DNA of 64,000 nt, taken from NCBI GenBank assembly GCA_035409945.1, contig DAONQC010000007.1, positions 14,863 through 78,862 of the forward strand, given 5' to 3'. Shown piece after piece: positions 46,285-56,800 of the stretch. Numbering within the stretch: position 1 is the first letter of the stretch; the number at the start of each line of letters is the position of its first letter. The stretch comes from MWEH01 sp035409945 (GTDB lineage Bacteria > Bacillota > Clostridia > Christensenellales > DTU072). The translations under genes were made by a program, and so were the position numbers. Under the pieces are notes generated by a model. It was not told the origin of the DNA, did no database searches, and was given only the letters and a program-made list of their open reading frames with translations.

Positions 46285-46500
46285 CAGGACAGCCATCCCG
46301 ACAAAGATTGGGTCTTTGAAATAAACAAGTCGAGTAACTACTGAATGTTAGGTGGAGCCACCCTTGACAAAGATTAGGCTTTGAAATAACCGAATAACTA
46401 CTTGATGCTAGCAGCTAGCGTGATAAACCGAGTAAAACATTAAGATTAGCCTCTCGTGGAGAACAATAGAAGTTAGTCGATGAAAACACGAGTGGAGTGA
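46285..46500 (+). repeat. Three degraded copies of the QueG-like gene's 3' end
   Basis: GACAAAGATTCG near the gene end (46210) recurs as GACAAAGATTGG (46300) and GACAAAGATTAGG (46366). The trailer GAGTAACTACCGAATGTTAG (46236) recurs as GAGTAACTACTGAATGTTAG (46333) with 2 mismatches in 29 bases. A fourth unit at about 46422-46485 resembles a more upstream coding stretch: CATTAAGATTAGCC against TATTAAGACTTGCA. These fill half of the 401-base spacer; the rest holds only a CG-rich box near 46582. Confidence 0.8.
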
Positions 46501-46634
46501 AGGGAATATATTAAAAGAAACAAAGCACGCACGCTATCAATTTACAATAAATGCGTAAAATGATATGGTATATATCCAAAACAACGTGCGTTGCGAGTTA
46601 AAATAGAAAAATAATAATTTGTAAGGAGAGACCA

Positions 46635-47417
46635 ATGAAGCTTAAAGTTGATGCAGATTTGTTTTTGTTTGACTTAGATGGGACTGTGTATCTTGGCGAT
46701 ACTGTAATTGAAGGGGCAATAGAGACCTTGAAAAAGCTGACCGCCATGGGGAAAAAAGTCTGTTTTTTAACTAACAATAGTAGTAAAGATAAAAGGGAAT
46801 ATGTGAAGAAAATAACTGATATGGGATATCCTGTAGATCTTTGGCAGATTATTACATCAACGATGGCTACAATTAGGTATCTGCATACAAGAAGACCAGG
46901 CAAATCAGTTTATCCAGTAGGTACGCCTGCATTCATAGAAGAGCTCAAAAAGGCATCAATACCGCTTGCAAAGGAAGATGCAGATATCTTTTTACTAGGG
47001 TTCGATACTACTTTAACATATGAAAAAATCTGGAATGGCAATATTCTGCTCGAAAAGGGTAGAGAGTTTTTTGCAACACACCCCGATTTTGTTTGTCCTT
47101 CTGAAAGGGGAGACATGCCAGATGTAGGTGCGATGATGGCCATGTTTGAGAGTGCGAGTGGAAGAACGGCTAGTGTAATTTGTGGAAAACCCCATGAACC
47201 AATGGCAGAAATTGTAGAAAGCTTATTTGATATACCAAAAGAAAAAACAGTAATGATAGGCGATAGACTATACACAGATATACTATTTGGTATCAACCAT
47301 GGCTTTCAAACTATACTTGTTCTATCGGGTGAAACCACCCATGAAATGTTGCTTGATTCAGGAATCCACCCAACCATGGTGCTACCATCAATAGCGCACA
47401 TCATTGAAGAAGAATAA
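46635..47417 (+). CDS. HAD-IIA (NagD-like) phosphatase
   Basis: This 260-aa protein shows the HAD motifs: 'LFLFDLDGTVYLGD' (nucleophile D13, acid D15), 'FLTNNSSK' (motif II), a lysine in 'VICGKPHEPM' (motif III) and 'MIGDRLYTDI' (motif IV). The C2-type cap between motifs II and III and the 'GKPHEPM' string place it with NagD/AraL-type sugar- or nucleotide-phosphatases acting in the cytoplasm. The physiological substrate is not predictable. AAGGAGAG lies well placed before ATG 46635. It is followed 140 bases later by a lipoprotein gene with its own promoter. Confidence 0.92.
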   Translation: MKLKVDADLFLFDLDGTVYLGDTVIEGAIETLKKLTAMGKKVCFLTNNSSKDKREYVKKITDMGYPVDLWQIITSTMATIRYLHTRRPGKSVYPVGTPAFIEELKKASIPLAKEDADIFLLGFDTTLTYEKIWNGNILLEKGREFFATHPDFVCPSERGDMPDVGAMMAMFESASGRTASVICGKPHEPMAEIVESLFDIPKEKTVMIGDRLYTDILFGINHGFQTILVLSGETTHEMLLDSGIHPTMVLPSIAHIIEEE

Positions 47418-47493
47418 AGTAACGGGCGGTCATATAACTGCAAAATAAAACAAATAGAATACTTGGTGTTTCTAAAGATAAAAGATAAAATCG

Positions 47494-47523
47494 TTGCATA
47501 ATAAACGCTCGCGCGTATATAAT
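47494..47523 (+). promoter_or_regulatory. Promoter of the 483-aa lipoprotein gene
   Basis: TTGCAT (47494-47499), an 18-base spacer and TATAAT (47518-47523). The spacer holds a CG-rich box, CTCGCGCGTA, directly before the -10. Confidence 0.68.
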
Positions 47524-47557
47524 AATATGAGTTATCTATCAAAAACTGGGAGTAGGT

Positions 47558-49009
47558 ATGAAAAAGAAATTAATAGTAACCATTGTAAGTGTTGTGCTGT
47601 GTGTGCTTATTGCACTAACGCTTGTAGGTTGTAAAGAGAATTATAAACAGAAAGCTCTAGCTATGGATTGGAATAACATTGCTGTTAGCTCCAATAATGG
47701 ATTAGCGGTCCGTGTAGGGGATTATCTATACTTCATAAACGGATATGCCGATAAGACAGGCGATAATGATTTTGGCAAAACAGTTAAAGGCGCAATAATG
47801 AGAGTCGAACTCGAAAACAATCTCCCAGTTAGAGATACCCTAGAGACAGTGGTTCCTAAAAATGTATATAACTCAAACGCAAGTTTGGGATTAGTGGTTA
47901 AGGGTGAGTATATTTACTACTCCACGCCTGCAGTAACAAAAGATGGGAAAGGAAATCCTCAGACTGACAAAATGGATTTAATGCGTACTAAACTAGATGG
48001 AACGGGAACCCAAAAGCTGGCTACATTTGATGACTTTAATACAGTATACCAGGTTATGGATGAGTACATTTTATATACCAGAGAAAATAAACTGTTTGAG
48101 TTAAATCTCGGGTCCAAGAGCTTTAAAACAAAGGAAGTTGCAGACAAAGTAAATAGTGCTAAATTTTTAAGTTATAACTCTAGATCTGATGTTTTCTCCA
48201 ATGTCGTATTGTTTGATAAAAATGACGAAGGTGTAGGCGTTTACAAAAACATAGTATATGCGTATACAGCTGGATCGGGTGAGCCTAAGGTAATAATAGA
48301 TGGACTCAATTCTTACCAAGGAAAAGTGTTAGAGCATGAAAAAGGCTATAGGATAACGCTCACTGCTTTAGACTTGTTAGAAAATGGGAACTTGAGAGTG
48401 TATTATTCTAAGTCTGATAGTACTCCCAACAGTATTTCTAAAGGCAGTTATTCCTATGACTTTGATAAAAACTTTAGTTTCGATTGGAATAAAGAAGTAA
48501 GGTATACTACTGGCACGACTTATACGAGATTCGATAGGTTAAATGCAAATAATATTATGACACTTGATGATAAAGGATATCATCTTGGGGTTTATGATAA
48601 AGATGTAAAAACATGGAATTTTACACCCATTATAGATGTTGCATCTATTCAAATTCTTTCTTACGAGGAAGTAGGGGCAGATGTGGTTGTAACTTATGTT
48701 ACATCTAACAAATTGAGAAAGATAAAGGTTTTAGAAAAAGTAGCTGACGCATACAATCCAGTTGTTGTTGGAGTGGAGACGCTATATTCAGGACCATATT
48801 TTAGCACATGGTTAACATACGACAAGGTTTACAATACAATTTATTTCTTCAATTCGGATGTTAAGAATTATACATATTACCTAGACCTATCAGCTGTTGT
48901 CAGTGGAAAAAGCGAAACTATGACTGGCACAAGGCTCGGAGCGTTTTCACGTGCGGACGAGATAAGCATGCTCGAAGCTCCCCCAACTGAAACAAAAGAT
49001 AAAAAATAG
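47558..49009 (+). CDS. Lipoprotein (483 aa), possible beta-propeller, function unknown
   Basis: The signal peptide ends 'LVGC' (C25). The mature part has recurring strand pairs of the type 'VGDYLYFIN...GAIMRVELEN' and 'KGEYIYYSTP...MDLMRTKLDG...KLATF', then 'EYILYTRENKLFELNL'. This resembles DUF5050-like or other beta-propeller repeats in which a displayed value is followed by a 'DG' turn. I cannot assign a family with confidence. GGGAG precedes the ATG, with a promoter 35 bases upstream and a terminator 32 bases downstream, so it is a single-gene unit. A surface or sensory role is conjecture. Confidence 0.8.
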   Translation: MKKKLIVTIVSVVLCVLIALTLVGCKENYKQKALAMDWNNIAVSSNNGLAVRVGDYLYFINGYADKTGDNDFGKTVKGAIMRVELENNLPVRDTLETVVPKNVYNSNASLGLVVKGEYIYYSTPAVTKDGKGNPQTDKMDLMRTKLDGTGTQKLATFDDFNTVYQVMDEYILYTRENKLFELNLGSKSFKTKEVADKVNSAKFLSYNSRSDVFSNVVLFDKNDEGVGVYKNIVYAYTAGSGEPKVIIDGLNSYQGKVLEHEKGYRITLTALDLLENGNLRVYYSKSDSTPNSISKGSYSYDFDKNFSFDWNKEVRYTTGTTYTRFDRLNANNIMTLDDKGYHLGVYDKDVKTWNFTPIIDVASIQILSYEEVGADVVVTYVTSNKLRKIKVLEKVADAYNPVVVGVETLYSGPYFSTWLTYDKVYNTIYFFNSDVKNYTYYLDLSAVVSGKSETMTGTRLGAFSRADEISMLEAPPTETKDKK

Positions 49010-49040
49010 TGTAATTCTTAAATTAATCAGGTATAAAAAG

Positions 49041-49066
49041 AGATCGCAGGACCGCGGTCTTTTTTT
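49041..49066 (+). terminator. Rho-independent terminator after 483-aa lipoprotein
   Basis: AGATCGC pairs with GCGGTCT (one G-U) around a 6-base loop, followed by T7. Confidence 0.82.
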
Positions 49067-49152
49067 ATATCCAGTTGTCGACTGTTGAAGTCTTTAACGA
49101 GCCACAAATAGCCAGCTAATTAAGATGTTGATGAGCCTAATAACTGATGCAA

Positions 49153-49590
49153 TACGCGAGCAGGAAGGTAGTGGAAACAATAGTGCTAGCTTATGGATCT
49201 TTACGGACTTAATGTACTAGTACGATAGTTGCGGAAAACAATACTGGTAACATGCGAACTTAGTTTGCGAGTACGGTGGTCGTGGAAACTGGCAGTGGTA
49301 AATTACGGGCTTTTGTGAACTTGATATACGAGTACGAAAGTTGTGGAAAACAATACTGGCAACGTGCGAACTTAGTGTGCGAGTACGGTAGTCGTGGAAA
49401 ATGGTAGTGGTAGATTACGGAAATAATAGGTAAAAGTAGAGTATGTGTTTTTGAAAATATCAGTGTTAGCCTATGGAAAAAATAAGCAAAAATGAGAGTC
49501 AGGGGAGGGATGGTTGTGGAAAATGGCAGTGGTAGATTACGGAAATAATAGGTAAAAGAGAAGTTACGGGCGGGAGGTTTTTGAAAGCAT
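49153..49590. repeat. Higher-order degenerate tandem array, about 112-bp period
   Basis: Alternating half-units: ACTAGTACGATAGTTGCGGA (49215) and ACGAGTACGAAAGTTGTGGA (49327) are 112 apart. GCGAGTACGGTGGTCGTGGA (49267) and GCGAGTACGGTAGTCGTGGA (49379) are also 112 apart. GGTAGATTACGGAAATAATA occurs twice, at 49409 and 49531. About eight half-units of 50-70 bases can be traced. No coding frame is maintained, and it has no similarity I can see to either flanking gene. It occupies half of the 908-base spacer before the acidic-protein gene. Confidence 0.82.
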
Positions 49591-49663
49591 GCGTATAGAA
49601 TGCATAAAAGCATAGTCGGATACATGAAAAAACGAGAAAATGCAAAGTTTTACAAAAAAACTA

Positions 49664-49692
49664 TTTACAACGGCAATACTCGTTATTATAAT
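49664..49692 (+). promoter_or_regulatory. Sigma-A promoter of the acidic zinc-ribbon gene
   Basis: TTTACA (49664-49669), 17 bases, TATAAT (49687-49692). The predicted leader is about 220 bases and contains a 66-bp-period duplication. Confidence 0.78.
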
Positions 49693-49729
49693 ATACGCAA
49701 CATGAACAGCCCTACCTTTTTAGAAAAAG

Positions 49730-49836
49730 GGTTGGTAACCAGCAAGGTGGAAACAGGTTTGCAACTACAGATTATTTGAGTTTCAGGTTATCGTAGGTTA
49801 GTAACCAACAATGAGGAACAGGTTTGCAACATAAAT
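49730..49836 (+). repeat. Two-unit repeat in the leader of the acidic zinc-ribbon gene
   Basis: GGTTGGTAACCAGCAAGGTG (49730) recurs as GGTTAGTAACCAACAATGAG (49796), and ACAGGTTTGCAAC follows in both. The period is 66 bases. A structured leader or riboswitch-like pair is possible, but I recognise no known class. Confidence 0.68.
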
Positions 49837-49917
49837 TCCACTTATAGAATTTTGGTAGGTTGATAAAAAGGTTGGCTTGTAGTAAAACAAAGAGACGTAT
49901 GTTTAAAGGAGATTGAT

Positions 49918-50517
49918 ATGGCTAAGTATAAAAAATGTCCAAGGTGTGAAGTCAATTATATTTTAGAAGATGAAGAAATGTGCTCTGTTTGTATAGCTGA
50001 ATTAGAAGGTACAATAGACAAAGACTTAGAAGAAGAATTATGCCCAAGATGTGAAAAAAATTACGTGGTGCCAGGTGAGAAATATTGTGAGTATTGCCTT
50101 TTGGAATTAGAAGCTAAAAACAAAAAGAAAGCTAAAAAGTCTTCATATGACGACGATGAAGAAGCAGAAGACGATTTTATGTTGGATGATGATGAAGATG
50201 AAGACGACGATGGCGCCGAAGATACCGATGATTTAGACGATTTAGATGATGATTTAGACGAAGATATCGATGACTATAGAGATTTGGATGATTTAGATGA
50301 TTTAGATGATGTCCCATTTGATGATGAAGGCGAAGATTTCAGCGAAGAAGAAGCATTGTTCGATGAAGAAGAAGACTTTTACTTTGATGAGGATGAAGAT
50401 GACTTTGCGGAAGCATCGGAAGATGAGGATGAAGATGATGACTATAGCGATATAGACGTTGACCTTGATGAAGATGAAGAAGACGATGATGAAGATGAGG
50501 ACGATGATGAGCACTAA
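49918..50517 (+). CDS. Zinc-ribbon protein with long acidic tail (199 aa)
   Basis: The first 60 residues carry two near-identical zinc-binding units: 'CPRCEVNYILEDEEMCSVC' and 'CPRCEKNYVVPGEKYCEYC', each C-x2-C-x10-12-C-x2-C. After a short Lys-rich hinge (KNKKKAKKSS), about 120 residues are almost entirely Asp and Glu with some Tyr, Leu and Phe, including 'DLDDLDDDLDED'-like runs. Such tails mimic nucleic acid or bind basic proteins and cations. No named family is known to me; a nucleic-acid-associated or RNA-polymerase-associated role is only a guess. AAAGGAGA precedes the ATG, and the unit has its own promoter and terminator. The acidic DNA tract (GAT/GAA repeats) is prone to length change. 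Confidence 0.8.
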   Translation: MAKYKKCPRCEVNYILEDEEMCSVCIAELEGTIDKDLEEELCPRCEKNYVVPGEKYCEYCLLELEAKNKKKAKKSSYDDDEEAEDDFMLDDDEDEDDDGAEDTDDLDDLDDDLDEDIDDYRDLDDLDDLDDVPFDDEGEDFSEEEALFDEEEDFYFDEDEDDFAEASEDEDEDDDYSDIDVDLDEDEEDDDEDEDDDEH

Positions 50518-50563
50518 TTAAGGTTATGATAAGTGTAGGTAGTGCAAAATTAAAAAGTTAACT

Positions 50564-50601
50564 AATGCCAGAAATGATATATATTGTTTCTGGCATTTTT
50601 T
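50564..50601 (+). terminator. Rho-independent terminator after acidic zinc-ribbon gene
   Basis: AATGCCAGAAA pairs perfectly with TTTCTGGCATT around a 12-base loop, followed by TTTT. Confidence 0.9.
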
Positions 50602-50797
50602 GTTTAAGCGAGGATTTACCGGTTAAATATTATGCTAAACTAATTTTTTCACTTACTAAAAATTTAGTGAAACTTTGGTGTATTAGCATCTAAAATAATG
50701 AGACACTAAGCAATATAATAAACTTTTTCAGTTTGTCTTGTGAACGTGTGCGCGTGCGCGCTTGCATATAGGTTTTTTACGTGATATTATTATATTA

Positions 50798-50812
50798 CGC
50801 AATTTAATTGCG
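50798..50812. promoter_or_regulatory. Perfect inverted repeat before the 2104-aa gene, possible operator
   Basis: CGCAAT-TTA-ATTGCG, 6-bp arms with a 3-base centre, lies in the AT-rich stretch about 90 bases before ATG 50899. A CG-rich box (GTGTGCGCGTGCGCGC) lies 50 bases further up. A clear -35/-10 pair was not resolved here. Confidence 0.4.
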
Positions 50813-50898
50813 CATGTTATTATATATAAATAAATGTATATGAGACTGCGTAGTGACTGCATGAAAATATGACATATAACTTGAAGGTTTAAGCATAT

Positions 50899-53800
50899 AT
50901 GATAAGAGTAAGGACTGGTAAAATTTTGTTATTAGCAGCTACTGTACTAGTAGCGTTGCTAATTTTTTGTGCCATAAGTTTTGCTATGCCTATAGCACAA
51001 GCTGAAGCCTTAACTCAGGAAGAGTTAAAGACTAAATATGATTTTACTGTTGATAAGGGGACTTATGCTAACTATGGTGTCATGACAGATACTGCCCCTA
51101 CTTTTAAAATTCAACTTAATCGACAAGCAATGGGTTCATATAGTGGTGACAATAAAGATATTAGATTTTACTATGCTTTTTCAAGTACGACGGTTAATCC
51201 ATTGACTACCCAATTAGTTTGGGTAAAATTACAGTCAGAGGGAGATTTAGGTGAAAGTGGTGGTATTCCTCAATACGATGAGATTACTGGTATAGCCACA
51301 TTAGACTTTTCCCAAGACCAGGTTTTTAGCGGGCATGTAGAGAATTATATTTTTAACAAGTTTGTATATTTTAAAGTAGAAAACACTCGAGACGATGAGA
51401 CGTATATTTCTACGGTAGATAGTCAGCCTGAAAATCCACTACATAAACAAGTAGTCATAGATTTTACTCCAGATGCTATCAAACAGAGATATTCATTTAC
51501 TTTAGACACTGGCGAGTACATGTCAGGTGTGACTTTTTATGGTAGTACAAATTTTCCAGATTTTAAAGTTATACTGAATGATAAGACCATTATTCATTAT
51601 GCAAACCTTCAGTATGCGTTAAGTGATACATATGTGGCTGACCCATTAACTGCTTCATTTGATTGGACCGATACTGGTGTCGAAAAATATTATGGTCAAG
51701 ATATCGGAGAATGGAAAATTTCTTTACTATCTGCTATTTCTTCTGCTCAAGAAAATTTCTTGCACAAGTTTATGTATTTCAAAGTCGAAAGTGAAGGAAG
51801 AGACCCGGTAGAGACATATATACCAAATTACTGGGTGGAAATAATCATCGACAAAACAACTTCTGCTGTTAGTTATGACATCGTGTCTGTTAAAGCGACA
51901 TATAACGATGGAATTGTTGTTGACAGAGAATATCCTATAGCAAATCAGGTGGGACAAAAGTGGGTTTCATCTGGCGTGACTTTAGAGGTAAAGACAAGGA
52001 CTCCCAACCCAACAACCATGGTGTATTACACGCTTTACAGTGAAGGGGCGGGCGGGGTTCAAGAAGGCAATGAAATGCCATTTGCGTATAATGCAGATAC
52101 TCAAAGCTATACTGCAACGATTTTAAGTGAAGAAAGTGTTATAAAGAGCTATGGCGGAAAAGTGGGATTAAGATCTAGATCTGGTGCTGATAATGTATAC
52201 AGAAATTATCAAGGCGATTTGAAAGTGTTCATCGATAAAGTCGAACCTGTATTTGACGTAAGGGCTATAAAAGAGATGATGGGAAGCCCTGAGTATCTAG
52301 GAGGTTCCTGGTCGCCAGTAGATGTTAAATACATTGTGACGCCGTCTACAGCGCTGGCAATTCCATCAGGAGCGAGATATCAATATTTGAGCGAAACTGG
52401 TTGGACCGACATGAATGCAGATGGTGCAGGTTTTTCTTTCCGCGCAAGTGAGAGTATGTCAATTTCCTTCCGTTCTATAAGCGGATCGGGCATCGAATAT
52501 TTTGGTGGCGATTTTGTGGCGTTAATAGATAAAGTTAGCCCGATACTTAATCTGTCGGCTAAAGATGGCAACGATACGACCATTGTGTCAATGGGAGTAG
52601 CTGCTGGAACTGGTACGCGTTCAGGTTATGCCCAAAATAGAATAAGATTTACATTGAAAAACGATGCAACGCAAGGCGATGTTAGAAATAACGTTTACTT
52701 TGAATATAGAACTAGTTCGTCTGGGCCGTGGATTAACATTCCAGCCACTAGTGGCAACTACATATTAGAGCATATAGCTACACATGCATCACCTATTGTA
52801 AGGCGGACGTATGAAATAAGAGTCAGAACAAGTGCGGGCACAATGGATCAAAAAACATTTACAGTGAGTGTTTTAAAAGAAAACTTTGCAGTAGATATGG
52901 CTGTTAAGGACTATAATCCGACAGCTAGTCTTGTGCCAAGGGACACGAAAATTTGGGCAAACCAACCCGTTTCAGTTGATTTTACATTGCCAGTTCATCT
53001 TAATATCGATGGTGAATATGAAATTTATGGGTATGTTACTGGGAATATGGGAGAAGCAGTCAAATTACCATATACAAGGGTCCCTGCTGAAGGAGTCCCT
53101 GTTGAAGAAGGTAGAGCCGTATTTACAGTCAAGATAAGCAAAGAATTAGATGGTCAAACATACTCTTTCTACATATATGATAAGGCTAAAAACAGAGTGG
53201 AAAAAGATTCAGTAGGCGCAAATCTTACAACTAGGACTTTGAATTTAGATACTAAAGAACCTTTAGCAGAAGTGAAAACAGTTTTAACAGGGCGACCAAG
53301 CTGTGTGCTAGGACCAAATGACTGGGCTGCAGGAGAGGTAACCATAACTATTACTCCAGAAACAAATATTTCTGGAACAGTATTACATCCCATGGTTACG
53401 GAGGAACAGGAAAGTACCACTCCAGTGCCAAAAATAGATGGCAAATTTGAAATTTTGATTGCTCAAGAAGGTGCGCGGGTATATAGATATAAACTAAAAA
53501 GTGGTGCAGGTTTACACAGGATTATAGAAGTGCCAGTCAACATAGATACCAGCACAATCAATTTCACTGAAATACAAGCAGATTTGGTTGATTCAAATGG
53601 AGAAGTTATAGAACAAAACATCCCCATAGACGGAACTAGGTCCTTTGCACAAAACATTAATGTTAGGTTTATTACTAACCATGCAGGTCATTTTAGATAT
53701 TTCTATGCACCATACACTTCTGTTACAAACCCCTATGCGCCACCAGAAGCGTATACACAAGGTGACGGTGAAACCATGACTATAACGATGCCACTGGAGG

Positions 53801-56800
53801 GCGGTAAAGGTGAATTTAAATATATTTACTACCTTGAGTCGAGAACAGAGAGTCAAACCGGAGAAATTCAAAGAACAGGAACACACTACATATATGTGAA
53901 ATATGATGTGAGAAATTATAGAATAAGTGTCAGCGGTCCGGGTTTAGCATGGACTGGCGAAGCTGTCGCTTTTAATTTAACAAATGAATCTAAGTCCGAG
54001 TATGAAACAGACCCAATTGTAATAACAAAATATCAGTATCAATTAACTGTGGGCTCTAATGCAGGTAGATGGATGGATATAGACGAAATAGTTGATGCTG
54101 AAGGGGACTCGGCATTCGTGTTTGACGGAATAAAGTGGTATTTCAACGATGCAGAGCGCTTAGATGATGCGTCTGAAAATGAGTCGGATCCAGCCTCGGT
54201 GAAAAAATATAGAAGTTATAACGGGACTATTATATTCCGCGCTATTAATGCAGCAGGACATCCTAGTGCTACAGTAACGGCACCAGTTAAGATGGACACT
54301 TCTACTCCTAGCGTAACATATGCAATTTCTGCAAAGGGTGGTGAAATTGTTAAAGGGACAGGAAATGAATATAGAGTGTATAATTACAATCCCACTGGCA
54401 ATCAGTCTAGAATCCCTGCTCTCATCAGCACCGAGACAGATGCCTTGAACAATCCTAATAGCATTTTTAAACAAAAGGCTCCAATTGAATTTTATTACAG
54501 ACTATCTTCACAATCAGAAACTGTGGCTCCTTCGGTGGCCGCTACGGGATGGACTAAACTTTCTCAACCATATAACCTAACGGGTCAATACTACTGGATG
54601 TATGCAAAAAATGGATTAAGTTTAGATGATCCCATAGTTTATAGAATACGCGTGTATGTGGAAACAACGGAAATTAACGCTACAATAGGTTCTGTATCTG
54701 GTGGGACAACGGGTATTGCAACAGGCGATAGTTATGGGTTTAATTGGACAGACAGAGCAACGGTAAGCATTAAAGCAACCTCTGAAACGGCTGTATACTA
54801 TTGGTATAAGATAAACAATGGTGGCTGGGTAAAATACAATACCACACCAAAACCCAGTAATAGTATTGGCCTACTTCATTTCTTTGGAGAGCCAGATCCT
54901 AACTATCCAGATGCAGTAATTATCAATTTCAAGGGAACAGTGCAGTTCAAAATAACTAACCAATCTGGCGCAGAAAAGACGTTAGATAGGGCGGCGTTTC
55001 TAAAGATAGACATTAATAGGCCGCGGTTGGAAATGGAGAATATAAAATTAAGCACAACTGAAGTTTCTGACATTAGTATAGAAGATGCTAAAACTAGGTG
55101 GTACTCTAGTGCAATATTAGTTGAAGTGGTTGGAAATGATGACATACCAAGTGGGGTTATTTATCAATATAGAATTAAAAACACTGAAGATTTTCAACAT
55201 ATGAAGTCTAATAAAATCTCTACAGATGATATTATCCCTCCCACTCAAACGGCTGATTTTAGTGAAGGTAACGGCACTATAACGATAGAATTAAGAGCAA
55301 AGTCCTATGCGAACGAGTCATTCTCTATGACTGAACTCAAATTTAACATAGACAAGATAATGCCTGAGTTTAAACTAGTAGGACAAGAAATGACTGCAGG
55401 CGTACAGGGAAGGAGACTAGAGTCTGGGCAATGGACTAAAGCGCCTGAAGTGGTAATTAGTAGAGAAGTAATTAACGAATCAGCTTCGACTGTTGAATAT
55501 AAATACTATGATTATGATACTCCCGAAAACAAGTCTGTTTGGGAAGTAGGTTCCACTCTCAGCTTCAACTTAATATCTAGAGTTGTCGTTGAAGCAGAAA
55601 ATCAAGCTGGGTTAAAAGTTACAAAAGAATTTTTGGTAAATATAGACTCTGTGCCCCCAGTGATTCATTCGGGGATCATTGTTAATTCTTCAGGACCGGA
55701 CCCAAATATCTATTACATAGACCAAGCAATTACATATACTGAAGACAATCTTGACTATGCAAGGTATAATAACTTCCCATTATCAAACGGTATGATAATT
55801 GCTACAAATACTGTTGATAATAGTAACAACGGACTAGTGCATATTGTAGTAGCTGATAAGGCTGGTAATAAGGCAGAATTAAAGTTCTATATGACAATAT
55901 TCCCTCTAACTGTAAGTGGCGAAAGTACGAGCATTGAACTGAAAGACGAACATCTTGAAATGTTAAATATTTTCGAGCAACAATACAACAGTGCAGTTCA
56001 GTCAAATGCATTAACCGAGTCCCGAAGTGAGTATTTTAGGGTAACCATTTCTCGACTTAAAGATAGGGTGTACACTCTTGAGAAGCAAGTTGAAGACTAT
56101 AGAAACTATCTCGAAGGGATTAATGCTAGAACAAGCTTTGAGTTAGCTTCTGACTATCCTGAAATGAAAAAGTACATTGATTATTTCACTTCTCCAGACC
56201 CATTGGCTGTATATCCAGAGTGGCAACAACTAAAGATAAGAGAAGGTACACATAACACATATTATGAAAAACTATTAAGCGAATATCAAAGACTAAACTC
56301 GCTTATGCAACAAGTTCGTAATATCGAAAAACTGACAATTTCATTACCCGCAACCAACGTTGTTACAAGAGCAGACTATGAAACTGTGCGTGGTGTGTAT
56401 GCAGCGTACATGGGCTTGTCTGTAGATCAAAAGGGTGTATTTACCCCCAACTTAGTAAATAAATTAACGGAGTTAAAGAGGATTTGCGAGGTCTTAAAAC
56501 TACAAGATGCAGATACTGGCGTAAAGATATACGGCGAAAAGCTTGTTGCCGAAGGTGATGTTGAAGTAGCAGTGTTTGAATTTGCTCAAAGCACTGAAAA
56601 GTATCAAATAGTGCAGAAGACATTATATGATGTGCTCCCAGCAAATCAGTCTAGAGCTCTTATGAGTTTATATCAAGTTGGCCTTGAAGGTGTTGGTTCG
56701 CAGTATGATACTGGAGATATTACGGTAACATTACCTATCCCAGAAGAATATAGAGATTATAAGTGCTTTGCTGTATATAGAGTGCATTCGGATGGCACGA

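Noticed and set aside
49260..49625. 121-codon minus-strand frame in the 49-kb array
   Set aside because: It is a by-product of the tandem repeats (the same 'NLPLP' string recurs) and has no start signals.
50302..50514. Minus-strand frame opposite the acidic tail
   Set aside because: Its Ile/Phe-rich sequence is the reverse of GAT/GAA codons, a compositional artefact.
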